A DNA stretch of 42,002 nucleotides from Minisyncoccota bacterium (GTDB lineage Bacteria; Patescibacteriota; Minisyncoccia; Minisyncoccales; GWA2-38-27): NCBI GenBank assembly GCA_028687715.1, contig JAQTZP010000002.1:84038-126039 (forward strand). The letters are read 5' to 3'. The notes beneath the pieces are model-generated. The model saw only the letters and a program-made list of their open reading frames with translations. It searched no databases and was not told the DNA's origin. Of this stretch, positions 1 to 8,423 are shown in pieces. The stretch's first letter is position 1. Each line of letters begins with the position of its first letter. Made by a program: the position numbers and the translations under genes.

Positions 1-648
1 AGGATTTAAGGAATGGTCTGAAACTCCGACAAGAGTCCCAAAGGCCCTTTTTAGGGTCTCAATGACATTAAGATTGTAGTCTTCTTCTTTGGTAGGATAG
101 CCGCTTACGCAGTGAAGAACCACTATGTCGTTATTCCCTTGATTTTGTATTGTTTCTACTGATTCCTCAATATCTCTTAGTTTAGACAGGCCCGTAGAGA
201 TGATTATGGGCTTATTCTTCTTAGCAATATGCCTTAGAAGAGGTATGTGGTTTGATTCAGGAGAAGCAATCTTATAGGCTGAAACCCCTGCTTTTTCAAG
301 CTCATCAGCAGTTTCTTCGTCAAAAGGAGTGACGATAAAGACAAGTCCTTTATTTTCAGCATATTTCTTTAAACTACTAAGCCATTCATAAGGGACTTCC
401 ATTTGTCTGAAGAAATCATATAGGTCAAGCTCTCCAGTTAGGGTAGGTATCTTTCCGCAGTTGGGCGGATAAACCATAGAGGCTCTAAACAGCTGGAACT
501 TGACTGCATCGGCCTTAGATTCTGCTGCAACATCAATGAGTTGTTTAGCCTGCTCTAAACTGCCGTCATGATTTGAGGCGGCTTCGGCTATTACAAACAC
601 TGGGTTGTTATCTCCTAATAGTTTGTCAGATATTTTTATTTGAGGCAT
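1..648 (-). CDS. NeuB-family nonulosonic acid synthase, N-terminal part (cut by left edge), probably PseI-like
   Basis: The reading frame opens at the ATG at 648 and runs off the left edge, so only about 216 N-terminal residues of an expected ~340 are visible. The product should condense phosphoenolpyruvate with a 6-carbon amino sugar to make a 9-carbon nonulosonic acid. The NeuB TIM-barrel signatures are clear: IAEAASNHDGS near residue 20, ADAVKFQ near 45, TPFDEE near 105, YKIASPE near 120, IISTGLS near 140, LHCVSGYP near 165 and GVSDHS near 205. The stretch DLYDFFRQMEVPYEWL resembles the corresponding PseI segment more than the second synthase at 12534-13589, and pseB and pseC lie just upstream, so pseudaminate synthase is the preferred reading. 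The ATG overlaps the end of the preceding radical SAM gene by 23 bases, suggesting translational coupling. The C-terminal SAF domain cannot be checked. Confidence 0.88.
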   Translation of the reverse strand, partial: MPQIKISDKLLGDNNPVFVIAEAASNHDGSLEQAKQLIDVAAESKADAVKFQLFRASMVYPPNCGKIPTLTGELDLYDFFRQMEVPYEWLSSLKKYAENKGLVFIVTPFDEETADELEKAGVSAYKIASPESNHIPLLRHIAKKNKPIIISTGLSKLRDIEESVETIQNQGNNDIVVLHCVSGYPTKEEDYNLNVIETLKRAFGTLVGVSDHSLNP

Positions 649-1456
649 TTGTTTTTTTAATCTGTCTTTTAATTTGATTTTTAAATATGTATTTTTTCAA
701 TGGCCTTATATTCTGTTTTATAAATCTGCCTGTGCCAATCAGCGTTTTGTATAAAGCAATATTGAAATAGCTTGGAACTTTCACAAAACAGCGCCTGCAG
801 TAAGTTTCTATGTCAATTTTCTTTAAATTCTCACGCCAGTTCTCATCAGCTAAAACGCTGATATTATTTAAATCTATATTCTGCCTCATAGCCTGGCCGA
901 AGATATTGCAGCAGGGATAAATTCTGCCTCCGACTATATGGGTTACCTCTTTATAAATGCAGCGGTTATAGATATTCTTTTTATTAAGATTATTTTCCCG
1001 GTAGATGTCTTCCAACTCTGTATAGTCTTCTTTTCTAACAGGTATTACATTGGAAAGATTCATCTCAGCTATCTTATCAAAAACTTCATCATTTTTGCCC
1101 GGATACTGGCTTAATTCAATAGTGTCAAATACTTTTATCTCATCTAAAAAATTCTCTAATTTAAAGCCGTTTGTCGCTAAATAATAGCTTTTGGCTGGAA
1201 AAAGCCTTTTGAGATTCTGGCATATTTTGGAAAATTCAGGATGCATAGTCGGCTCCCCTCCCCCTATTTTAATAGTATTAAATTCATAGGGCTTTATAAT
1301 CTTAGAAATTTCTTCAATTTCATTATAATAAGTAAACCTTTTATCCTTTTGAAGAGGAATTCCCCTGGCGCATAAATCGCAGTTCAAGTTGCAGAAATCT
1401 AAAATATCAATCTCCAGCTTAAATTTATTTAATTTCCTGTTTTTATTGCTTTTCAT
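626..1456 (-). CDS. Radical SAM protein with SPASM-like C-terminal cysteines
   Basis: This 276-residue protein has the radical SAM cluster motif C-N-L-N-C-D-L-C with cysteines at 22, 26 and 29, and the SAM-binding GGGEPT motif at 65-70. A second set of cysteines (C166, C182/C183, C220, C223) looks like a short SPASM-type auxiliary cluster site. Such enzymes cleave S-adenosylmethionine to start radical chemistry; the substrate is not predictable here. It sits between pseC (4-base ATGA overlap) and a NeuB-family synthase (23-base overlap), so a role in modifying the nonulosonic acid, its precursor or the glycan is inferred from context. The C-terminal ~50 residues are very basic and rich in Lys and Asn and have no recognisable domain. 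PseG and PseH are absent from the visible part, but I have no evidence that this enzyme replaces them. Confidence 0.85.
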   Translation of the reverse strand: MKSNKNRKLNKFKLEIDILDFCNLNCDLCARGIPLQKDKRFTYYNEIEEISKIIKPYEFNTIKIGGGEPTMHPEFSKICQNLKRLFPAKSYYLATNGFKLENFLDEIKVFDTIELSQYPGKNDEVFDKIAEMNLSNVIPVRKEDYTELEDIYRENNLNKKNIYNRCIYKEVTHIVGGRIYPCCNIFGQAMRQNIDLNNISVLADENWRENLKKIDIETYCRRCFVKVPSYFNIALYKTLIGTGRFIKQNIRPLKKYIFKNQIKRQIKKTNASNKNI

Positions 1457-2571
1457 AATAGCTTTTTAACTGTTTTAATTACTCTTTCTACCTCGTAATC
1501 AGTCATTTTCGGGAAAAGGGGCAGAGTCAGAGCTTTTCTGTAATAATTTTCAGCAATTGGGAAGTCTCCTTCTCTAAAACCGAATCTCTTTTGATAAAAA
1601 GACAAAAGGTGGACTGGGATATAATGGACCTGAACCCCGATGCCTTGTTCTTTAAAACTTTCAAACAGCTCTTTTGTTCTTCCGGAGTTTATTTGGATTA
1701 TATAAAGATGCCAGGCTGATTTAGCATATTCTTTTTCCCGAGGCAGAGAAATGTTTTTAATATCTTTAAAGGCTTCATTGTAGCGGCCTGCAATATCTCT
1801 TCTTCTTTGGATAAATTTATCTATTTTTTTAAGCTGGCTTAGGCCTAAAGCGCATTGAAAATCGCTAATCCGGAAATTAGAGCTTGGTTCTTCTATATCA
1901 TAACACCAGCCGCCCTTTTCAGGTATTTTCACTATTTTATGATGCCTGAGAACTTTTAGCTTTTCATATAATTCTTTATTGTTTGTTAGAACCATGCCGC
2001 CCTCTCCAGTAGTGATATTTTTTACAGGATGGAAGCTGAAGACTGTGAGGTCTGACAATGAGCCTATTCTTTTATCTTTGTAAGAAGAGCCTATGGCATG
2101 AGAAGCATCTTCTACAATTAAAAGATTGTGCCTTTTAGCTATCTTTTTTATCTCATCAAAATCGCAAGGGTGTCCGGCAAAATCTATAACAGCTACTGCC
2201 TTTGTCTTTTTAGTAATCTTATTCTCTATTTCTTTCGGGTCTATATTCAAAGTATCTTTTTCAATATCTATGAAAACAGGTCTGGCGCCTAAATTGACAA
2301 AAGCGTTAGAAGTCGCTGAAAATGTCAAAGGGCTTGTTATAATCTCGTCAGAATCAGAAATCCCTATAACCTTATAAGCTAATTCTAAGGCAGCGGTTCC
2401 TGAGGAAACTGCGACTCCGTATTCTGCGCCGGTGTATTCGGCAACAGCTTTTTCAAATTCCTCAACCTTAGGGCCTTGAGTCAATAAATCTGAATTAAGA
2501 GATTTTACAACCTCTGATATATCGTCCTCATCTATCCATTGACGTCCGTATGGAATAAAGCTATTTTCCAT
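1453..2571 (-). CDS. pseC: DegT/DnrJ/EryC1 PLP-dependent sugar aminotransferase, PseC type
   Basis: The 372-residue protein has the fold and length of sugar aminotransferases. It shows SSGTAALELA near 56 (phosphate binding), VEDASHAIG near 153 and the internal-aldimine lysine K184 in HPVKNITTGEGG. That lysine context is the one typical of PseC, which aminates the 4-keto sugar made by PseB to give UDP-4-amino-4,6-dideoxy-N-acetyl-beta-L-altrosamine, the second step of pseudaminic acid synthesis. The gene overlaps the upstream pseB by 11 bases and the downstream radical SAM gene by 4, so the three are almost certainly co-translated. It is clearly distinct from the second DegT enzyme at 9833-10966, which has lysine context FCQTKVFTTGEGG. 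Confidence 0.93.
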   Translation of the reverse strand: MENSFIPYGRQWIDEDDISEVVKSLNSDLLTQGPKVEEFEKAVAEYTGAEYGVAVSSGTAALELAYKVIGISDSDEIITSPLTFSATSNAFVNLGARPVFIDIEKDTLNIDPKEIENKITKKTKAVAVIDFAGHPCDFDEIKKIAKRHNLLIVEDASHAIGSSYKDKRIGSLSDLTVFSFHPVKNITTGEGGMVLTNNKELYEKLKVLRHHKIVKIPEKGGWCYDIEEPSSNFRISDFQCALGLSQLKKIDKFIQRRRDIAGRYNEAFKDIKNISLPREKEYAKSAWHLYIIQINSGRTKELFESFKEQGIGVQVHYIPVHLLSFYQKRFGFREGDFPIAENYYRKALTLPLFPKMTDYEVERVIKTVKKLL

Positions 2572-3559
2572 TTTCTAATTTAAAATCTTGAATGATTTTT
2601 TTAATTTCTTCTTCTTTGAACCATCTGGGATTGTTATCGCTTGAATATCTAAATCCTTCAGACAAGGCTCTGCCCCCTGGAACTTCCTCCTTATTCCAAG
2701 AAGGATTCTCGGGTTTAACGATATAATAATTGTCGTATTCTAAAGCGTGTTTTGCCTCTTCTTCGGTTAAAAGCGTCTCATGAATCTTTTCTCCGGGCCT
2801 GATGCCTATTACTTTTATCTCCAACTCCGGATTAATTGCTTTGATTAAATCAATTATCTTAACGCTGGGCAGTTTAGGGATAAAAACCTCTCCGCCCTTC
2901 ATGATATCAATGGAATTAATTACAAAATCAACCCCTTGGTCTAAATTTATTAAAAATCTGCTCATCCTTTCGTCAGTAATTGTGAAAAATCCATTGCCGT
3001 TCTGCTCTAAAAATAACGGAATAACGCTTCCCCTTGAACCAATGACATTGCCGTATCTGCAGCAGCTGAAAATCGTATCTTTCTCGCCGACGTAAGAGTT
3101 TGCCTGAATGAAAAGCTTTTCAGCGCAGAGCTTTGTCGCTCCGTAAAGATTTGCGGGATTTACAGCTTTATCGGTTGAGATAAAAATTGCTTTTTTGATA
3201 TTTTTATTTATAGCGGCGTCAATGACATTGGTCGTGCCGAAGATGTTTGTCTTTATCGCTTCAATCGGATTATATTCTGCAATGGGAACATGTTTTAGAG
3301 CCGCTGCATGAATAACGATATCAACTCCGTCCATTGCCCTTAGAACTCTGTCTTTGTCTCTTACGTCTCCGATAAAAAACCTGACTCTTGGGTCATTGAA
3401 TTTTTTAGCCATTTCCCATTGGAGATATTCTCCTCTGGAAAATATCCTAATTGATTTAGGATTGTATTTCTTAAGAGCCGTCTCGACAAACTTTTGGCCG
3501 AAAGAACCGGTTCCTCCTGTTAATAATATTGTTTTATTCTCAAGTGGCATATTTGTCAT
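2561..3559 (-). CDS. pseB: UDP-N-acetylglucosamine 4,6-dehydratase (inverting), PseB
   Basis: This 332-residue extended short-chain dehydrogenase has the nucleotide-binding motif TGGTGSFGQ near 14-22, AALKHVPIAEYNP near 86-98, the Thr-Asp-Lys triad (T129, D130, K131) and YGATK (Y139, K143). These are hallmarks of PseB/FlaA1, which dehydrates UDP-GlcNAc and inverts C5 to start pseudaminic acid synthesis. Length matches the family. The first ATG at 3559 is used; a second Met at residue 4 is an equally possible start. The gene lies 3 bases after the preceding glycosyltransferase-like gene and overlaps pseC. It is the only 4,6-dehydratase of the UDP-GlcNAc type in the window, so the legionaminic-type branch lacks an obvious dehydratase of its own here. 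Confidence 0.95.
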   Translation of the reverse strand: MTNMPLENKTILLTGGTGSFGQKFVETALKKYNPKSIRIFSRGEYLQWEMAKKFNDPRVRFFIGDVRDKDRVLRAMDGVDIVIHAAALKHVPIAEYNPIEAIKTNIFGTTNVIDAAINKNIKKAIFISTDKAVNPANLYGATKLCAEKLFIQANSYVGEKDTIFSCCRYGNVIGSRGSVIPLFLEQNGNGFFTITDERMSRFLINLDQGVDFVINSIDIMKGGEVFIPKLPSVKIIDLIKAINPELEIKVIGIRPGEKIHETLLTEEEAKHALEYDNYYIVKPENPSWNKEEVPGGRALSEGFRYSSDNNPRWFKEEEIKKIIQDFKLENGK

Positions 3560-3561
3560 AG

Positions 3562-4749
3562 TTAAACATTTAATATTTTCTGATATATCTTCAAATCAAA
3601 ATTATTGGCGCTTTTTAAATTATCTATCTTCCCTATTTCTTCTATAGAAAAGATGTGGAAAAGGAAATCTGACTTTATATTCTCATGGTCATACATATTA
3701 TCAAACCTTTTAACCCCGTCAGAATTATAGATATAGCGGTAGAAAGTGTATGATGGTATAGAATAGAAAGAAGAAAAGACAGCAGAAGTTGATAAAAAGG
3801 TATAAACAGCCTTGATTCTATCGCTGTATTTATCAATAAGATATTGAGCGCTGGCGCTGTTATCAAAAAGCCTGTATTTCTTTATGTCAATTCCGGCGAT
3901 AAACACCCCCCTTTCATCCTGGGGATGGGGTTTATAGTATAATTTATATCTTTTATATCTTTTTTCAAGAGCCTTAAAGAATTTCTCCATTTTCTCAAGA
4001 AAGACCTTCTGCTCGGACATATATTCAGGATAACAGCTGAATATGTCTCCTAAGCCGAAAACTACAACCATATCTTTTTTTGCCTTTTTTCTAAGCCGTA
4101 TATTTTTAGAAAAAATCGGATAAGGAAGGAAATATTCTTCTTTATTTGATGATATTTTTTTAAGAAACTCTCCTTTAGGGTTGGCTATCTTTATTATTCT
4201 GCCAATAGGATTTTCGCTGTATACAAAATTTGAAAAAGTTCCTTTGGTGCTGGTAATAACTTTAACTTTATAGCAGTTAAAAGGCAGACTGTACAAACTG
4301 CAGAGGAAAGTCTTCATTCTGCTTACTTTCGTTTCAGCGTCTTCAGGCTCTATATACGAAAATCTATTTATATTCTTAACTTTTTTAAACCGAGAAAGGT
4401 TATAAAGTATGATATTTAAAGGAAGCCAGGCGGAATTGTCTAAAAATAAGTCTATTTCATCAAAGCTGTTTTCAAAGCTCTTCATTGCTTTTCTGAATCT
4501 GCTTAAAAACTTGAATATCTTATACCAGCTGGAAATAATATTTTTAGAATAAGTTATAAAATCAAATTCCAGAATTTCATCAAAATGCTTCAGATAGGGA
4601 CCCAAATCAAAATCCTTATAATAAACATGGTTTATCTTAAATAAGACGGCTTTTGTATCTTTATCCAGCCTCTTTGCCATATAAGACATATTTCTATAAA
4701 GCAGAAGATTTGAAGGATGATGGGAAATAAATATCTTTAATTTCTTCAT
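3562..4749 (-). CDS. Putative GT-B glycosyltransferase, sialyltransferase/polysialyltransferase-like
   Basis: I do not recognise this 395-residue protein firmly. It has no signal peptide or membrane segment. Two features resemble bacterial GT-B sialyltransferases (GT52/GT38-type): a YYKPHP motif with His-Pro at 275-276, and a downstream Ser/Thr-rich STSAVFSSFYSIPSY stretch near 320-335, where those enzymes bind the CMP-sugar. An IEPEDAE stretch sits near 133-139. It lies immediately upstream of pseB in a cluster making CMP-activated nonulosonic acids, so a transferase adding pseudaminic or legionaminic acid to the glycan is a sensible hypothesis. The spacing is 6 bases from the preceding methyltransferase and 2 bases to pseB. 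The family call is inference from short motifs. Confidence 0.55.
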   Translation of the reverse strand: MKKLKIFISHHPSNLLLYRNMSYMAKRLDKDTKAVLFKINHVYYKDFDLGPYLKHFDEILEFDFITYSKNIISSWYKIFKFLSRFRKAMKSFENSFDEIDLFLDNSAWLPLNIILYNLSRFKKVKNINRFSYIEPEDAETKVSRMKTFLCSLYSLPFNCYKVKVITSTKGTFSNFVYSENPIGRIIKIANPKGEFLKKISSNKEEYFLPYPIFSKNIRLRKKAKKDMVVVFGLGDIFSCYPEYMSEQKVFLEKMEKFFKALEKRYKRYKLYYKPHPQDERGVFIAGIDIKKYRLFDNSASAQYLIDKYSDRIKAVYTFLSTSAVFSSFYSIPSYTFYRYIYNSDGVKRFDNMYDHENIKSDFLFHIFSIEEIGKIDNLKSANNFDLKIYQKILNV

Positions 4750-4755
4750 AACTAA

Positions 4756-5403
4756 TTACTTAACAGCCTCTATATTTAAACTAATAGGCCATTCTTTATT
4801 ATAAAGATTGATTTTTCTTTTAGACCAATCGTCAAAGCTGTGAAAAGACGCATTTTGAGGGTCCCACTTTCTAACTTCTTTAAACCCGACGGAAATTAAA
4901 AGGTTTCTGAGATATTCTTCGTCAAAAACAGAAAAATGAAAGTTGCCGGGATATCCCTGGCCGCCCATAAGCGGAGCAATAATACCTGATACAGAGCTTT
5001 TTTCTTGATACATTCCGACTATGGTTTCAAAGTCAGGAACCGAAAGGCGCAAAATACCGCCTTTTTTTAAGCAGACATAAAGCCCTTTTAAAGTTTGGGT
5101 AAGCTTAAGATGAGAAACATGCTCTAAGACATGACATCCATATATTAAGTCTGCGTAATTTTGAGGAAATAACTTGGATATATTTTCAATTGTATCAACA
5201 TAATGAATATGCAGGCCCTTGCGGGAATCAACATTGATATACCGCTTGTCATTGAATTCCCCGCATCCTATATGAATTAAAATAGGACCGTCTTTGGGCA
5301 CAGATGCTTTTTTGAAGTGACTTAAAAAAGCTCCTATTTTAAATAGATAAAAATTGCGCATTACTCTGACTATTTTATTATTTATTTTTTTAATAATCTC
5401 CAT
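4756..5403 (-). CDS. Class I SAM-dependent methyltransferase
   Basis: The 215-residue protein carries the class I methyltransferase nucleotide-binding motif I as LIHIGCGEF near 42-50, an acidic residue after the next strand (NVDSR), the post-motif stretch GCHVLEHV and the motif-III-like KKGGILRLSVPDFE. This matches small methyltransferases of polysaccharide clusters (Methyltransf_11-like). It probably O- or N-methylates a sugar of the surface glycan; the acceptor is unknown. It is an independent cytoplasmic enzyme without membrane segments, placed between two glycosyltransferase-like genes with gaps of about 10 and 6 bases, inside the operon. The first Met at 5403 is well placed ahead of the basic N-terminal helix. 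Confidence 0.8.
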   Translation of the reverse strand: MEIIKKINNKIVRVMRNFYLFKIGAFLSHFKKASVPKDGPILIHIGCGEFNDKRYINVDSRKGLHIHYVDTIENISKLFPQNYADLIYGCHVLEHVSHLKLTQTLKGLYVCLKKGGILRLSVPDFETIVGMYQEKSSVSGIIAPLMGGQGYPGNFHFSVFDEEYLRNLLISVGFKEVRKWDPQNASFHSFDDWSKRKINLYNKEWPISLNIEAVK

Positions 5404-5413
5404 AGAAAGTATA

Positions 5414-7042
5414 TTATAAGGGATTAAAAATATCTTCTCTATTTATAATTCTCCTGCAAATCTTCATCAAGTCGCTCTTGTCGCTGAACAGCTCTTTGTG
5501 ATTAAATATCTTGTTCCAGCAAATCTTAGCCCATTTCTTGTCATCGTAAAAAGGCACTCTGACAACTGATTTGATAAAATAAAAATAGGCATATTTTTCC
5601 GCTATCTCAATGTTGTTTTCTGCAAAAGAAATAATCTTTTGAGGGTTATCTATCAAATTAAAATATTCGTCTTTAGTTTTAATATCATAGACAACGTCTG
5701 CATCCTTATAATGAGCCTGAGCGACTACCAGCGCCGGATAGCCTAAGGCCGCTGACTCAAATCCCACAGAGCCGTTAAAAGTCAAAGAAATGGTTTTATT
5801 ATCAAAAAAATCATAAGCGCTGTAAGGAGCATCTGCTGACAGAACTATAATATTTTCAGGCAAATCTTTGTGCTTTTCTTTTATATACTCGGCAATACTC
5901 CTGCTGGAACCTTCAAAAACCAGTTCCGCCGGATGAGGCTTTATGATGAGCTGGTAATCTTTTTTGTTTTTAAAGAAATCTATTGTATTGTCGAGCCACT
6001 CAAAAACATCTTCAAAGATATCGGATATCTGTCCTTTTATTGCGGCATCCCAGGCTAAATTAGGATACATTACATATCTCCTTTTATAACCCTTAAAATC
6101 TAAATCTTTTTTATTTCCATTATCAAAATTGCTGCGGTACATCATCTGGTCCCCTGTTTTCCCTTTTATTCTTTTATCTAAATAATCCCTTATTTCTCTC
6201 TGTTGGTCTTTATCAAGAGGAATATCTCTAAGGCGGCTCCATTCTTTTTTTGAAACTATGGCATTGGTCTCATCATTTCTATTAAACATAAAATAACCGA
6301 TTCTTGGGGTCATTCCTCCGTAAATTATAGTATCAATGCCCTTGGTTCTGAAATATTCATAAAAGGGTCCCCAGCTGGAATAAATTCCGTGAAGCATAAA
6401 AACTGCATCCGGCTTCTCCATAGTGCGGAAATTCTCTGCAATTTTAGTCATAACCATGGCGTAGAAAAGCTTTTTTCTAAAAACTCTTATTTCATTTTCA
6501 TCTTCTAAATTCAATTTTCCGAACAGAAAATATCTTATTGCCGAGGCTCGAGCCTGCTTTCCGACATCAACCCCGAGATATCTAAGGCTTGAAGCTTCGC
6601 TAATATCTATATTCTCTGAAATCTTTTTTATCTCTTCCATTTCCGAAAAAGATATGTATTGATTATAGGATGCGCAGTCTAAGTTCAATGATTTTTTAAC
6701 CAAGGGTCCGAATTTCTGACATATAAAGCATTGGGGGTCCTGGCCTCTGAAAACTATATCAGCATCGCAGGAATCCAGAAGGCCGTCGCAGTAAAGCATT
6801 TTTACAGAAGCTCCAAGCTTCTCGAAAGCATGTCCAAAAACCGCATCAAAATAAACAAAATTGGTGGTTGGGATGCTTCTTACAGCTAATATCACAACCT
6901 TGAAATTAATTTTCTGATTATTCTTTTTAATTCTTTTAAAAATAATTCTTGCTCTAAGAATCCAAAAAACAGCCCAGAAAGAAAATATCATCTTCTCTAA
7001 GTTCTTATGCTTATGGATAAAGTCTTTTATCTTTTTAATCAT
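5414..7042 (-). CDS. Capsule-type GT-B glycosyltransferase (KpsC/KpsS or CDP-glycerol transferase-like) with a four-Cys motif
   Basis: About 542 residues from the ATG at 7042. The frame is open to 7090, but that longer start would lie 44 bases inside the previous gene, whereas 7042 falls 4 bases after its stop. The C-terminal half has the GT-B pattern of capsule polysaccharide transferases: IIKPHP at about 366-371 and FNGSVGFESAALGYP at 422-436, the nucleotide-sugar site seen in Kdo transferases. The N-terminal half has four cysteines, C-x6-C-x12-C-x2-C, at about 85, 92, 105 and 108, which look able to hold a metal or cluster. The basic, partly hydrophobic N-terminus (IFSFWAVFWILRARIIF) may associate with the membrane. 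Donor and acceptor are unknown; a CMP-nonulosonic acid or CMP-Kdo-like donor is inferred from family resemblance and context. Confidence 0.65.
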   Translation of the reverse strand: MIKKIKDFIHKHKNLEKMIFSFWAVFWILRARIIFKRIKKNNQKINFKVVILAVRSIPTTNFVYFDAVFGHAFEKLGASVKMLYCDGLLDSCDADIVFRGQDPQCFICQKFGPLVKKSLNLDCASYNQYISFSEMEEIKKISENIDISEASSLRYLGVDVGKQARASAIRYFLFGKLNLEDENEIRVFRKKLFYAMVMTKIAENFRTMEKPDAVFMLHGIYSSWGPFYEYFRTKGIDTIIYGGMTPRIGYFMFNRNDETNAIVSKKEWSRLRDIPLDKDQQREIRDYLDKRIKGKTGDQMMYRSNFDNGNKKDLDFKGYKRRYVMYPNLAWDAAIKGQISDIFEDVFEWLDNTIDFFKNKKDYQLIIKPHPAELVFEGSSRSIAEYIKEKHKDLPENIIVLSADAPYSAYDFFDNKTISLTFNGSVGFESAALGYPALVVAQAHYKDADVVYDIKTKDEYFNLIDNPQKIISFAENNIEIAEKYAYFYFIKSVVRVPFYDDKKWAKICWNKIFNHKELFSDKSDLMKICRRIINREDIFNPL

Positions 7043-7046
7043 AATA

Positions 7047-8423
7047 TTATTTTTGCCTGTAGTGTCCGGTTTTAATAAGGTTCTCGTCATTTAATCCTAA
7101 CTTCATCTTTTCAGAAATCCTTTTTAAATGATATTTTACCAAGCCTTCTATTTTATCCTGGTCCATACTGGTAAGGTTTATCCTGAAATCCTGCCTATCC
7201 CCCATTTTCATTAAATAATCCTCTTCGTCTGAAATCTTTCCAGCGCTTTTCGCGTAATCATACATTGGAGTGCCCGGCTGAGGAAGCAGATAGCCGGCGC
7301 TGGGATAGATATCGTTTTCATAACAGCAGTCAAATGTTTTCTTAATCGTTTCTTCGGTCTCATTGGGGTAGCCTATCACCAAACTGGTATTGGGATAAAT
7401 TCCTGCTTTTTTTAATACTTTTGACTGAACGATAAAATCACTGACGCTTATATTCTTATTCATTGCCTTAAGTATCTCCTTATCGGCTGACTCCAAAGAA
7501 TAACCCAATGTCATGCATCCTGATTCTTTCAGCTTTATGGCAAGGTCTATATCATTTTCAGAAAATAATCCCGCCCTGCAGTCAGCTGACCAGAATATCC
7601 CAAGATTCTCTTTTAAGATATAATCGGCGAATTGGCTTGTCTGTTCTTTTGAAAAAAGAGTCAACTCGTCAAAAAACTGAACATAGTTAATGCCGTATCT
7701 CTCACGAAGGAGCTTTATTTCCTCTACAATGTTTTCTATTGATCTGGTTCTGTATCTTTTATTCTTAAAAACATGATAGCAGAAAGTGCAGTTATAAGGA
7801 CATCCTCTTGCCGTATTTATAGGCAAAGCTCTCAACGAATCAAACGGAACCGGATAAGGTTCAGTGATATTATAGCGGCAGCCTCTTAGATAAGTATTAA
7901 TATCAAAAAGAGCGTAATCTATAAAAGGAAGGGTATCAATGTCGGAAATAAGCCCCCTTTCAGGAGTAAAGAAAACCTCTTTATCTTTTAAAAAAGCAAT
8001 GCCTTTTACTTTCTCTAAAGAAGCCCTGGTCTCAAGCGCTTTTAACAATTCCACTATTGTTATGTCCCCTTCACCGATAACAGCTATATCAACCTTTGTT
8101 TTTTCAAGAAGGGTTTCAGGGATAGAAGTGGCAACTGAATTCCCAGCTATTATTGGAACTTCTTTATATCTTTTAATCAACTCTGATAATTTTTTAACAT
8201 ATTTGTAGCCGGTAACGATGCAGCCCATTAAAACAACATCAAAATCAGCTTCTTTTATATATCTTTCAATTTCTTCATCCGAAAGCCTTTTTGCGTCCAA
8301 GTCTAAAATCTCAAAGTTAAAGCCAGCTCTTGAAACAGCTGTTGCGATATATCCCAGGCCTATTGGGAAAATTGTCTTCTCGCTGTTAGGCCTTAAACAG
8401 ATGTTTATTATAAGTGATTTCAT
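7047..8423 (-). CDS. B12-binding-domain radical SAM protein (first copy)
   Basis: The 458-residue protein has an N-terminal Rossmann-like cobalamin-binding domain (about 1-150, with VLMGCIVTG and IAGNSVAT strands and VIGEGD at 115-120) but no canonical DxHxxG cobalt-ligand motif. A radical SAM core follows with C208, C212 and C215 in ARGCPYNCTFCYHVF. The rest looks like a complete partial TIM barrel (WSADCRAGL, GYSLESAD, VIGYPNETEE). Families with this architecture include methyltransferases and other carbon-radical enzymes; the substrate here is unknown. It is a clear paralogue of 14324-15754, sharing IPE-LL-KTKVDI near 101-113 and the C-terminal EEDY-MGDR-DFRINLT block. It overlaps the upstream CBS-SDR gene by 38 bases. 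Confidence 0.87.
   Translation of the reverse strand: MKSLIINICLRPNSEKTIFPIGLGYIATAVSRAGFNFEILDLDAKRLSDEEIERYIKEADFDVVLMGCIVTGYKYVKKLSELIKRYKEVPIIAGNSVATSIPETLLEKTKVDIAVIGEGDITIVELLKALETRASLEKVKGIAFLKDKEVFFTPERGLISDIDTLPFIDYALFDINTYLRGCRYNITEPYPVPFDSLRALPINTARGCPYNCTFCYHVFKNKRYRTRSIENIVEEIKLLRERYGINYVQFFDELTLFSKEQTSQFADYILKENLGIFWSADCRAGLFSENDIDLAIKLKESGCMTLGYSLESADKEILKAMNKNISVSDFIVQSKVLKKAGIYPNTSLVIGYPNETEETIKKTFDCCYENDIYPSAGYLLPQPGTPMYDYAKSAGKISDEEDYLMKMGDRQDFRINLTSMDQDKIEGLVKYHLKRISEKMKLGLNDENLIKTGHYRQK

Noticed and set aside
626-648. Recoded TGA (genetic code 25)
   Set aside because: TGA ends the radical SAM gene exactly where the next gene starts, and also ends the 1334-residue gene, so it acts as a stop.
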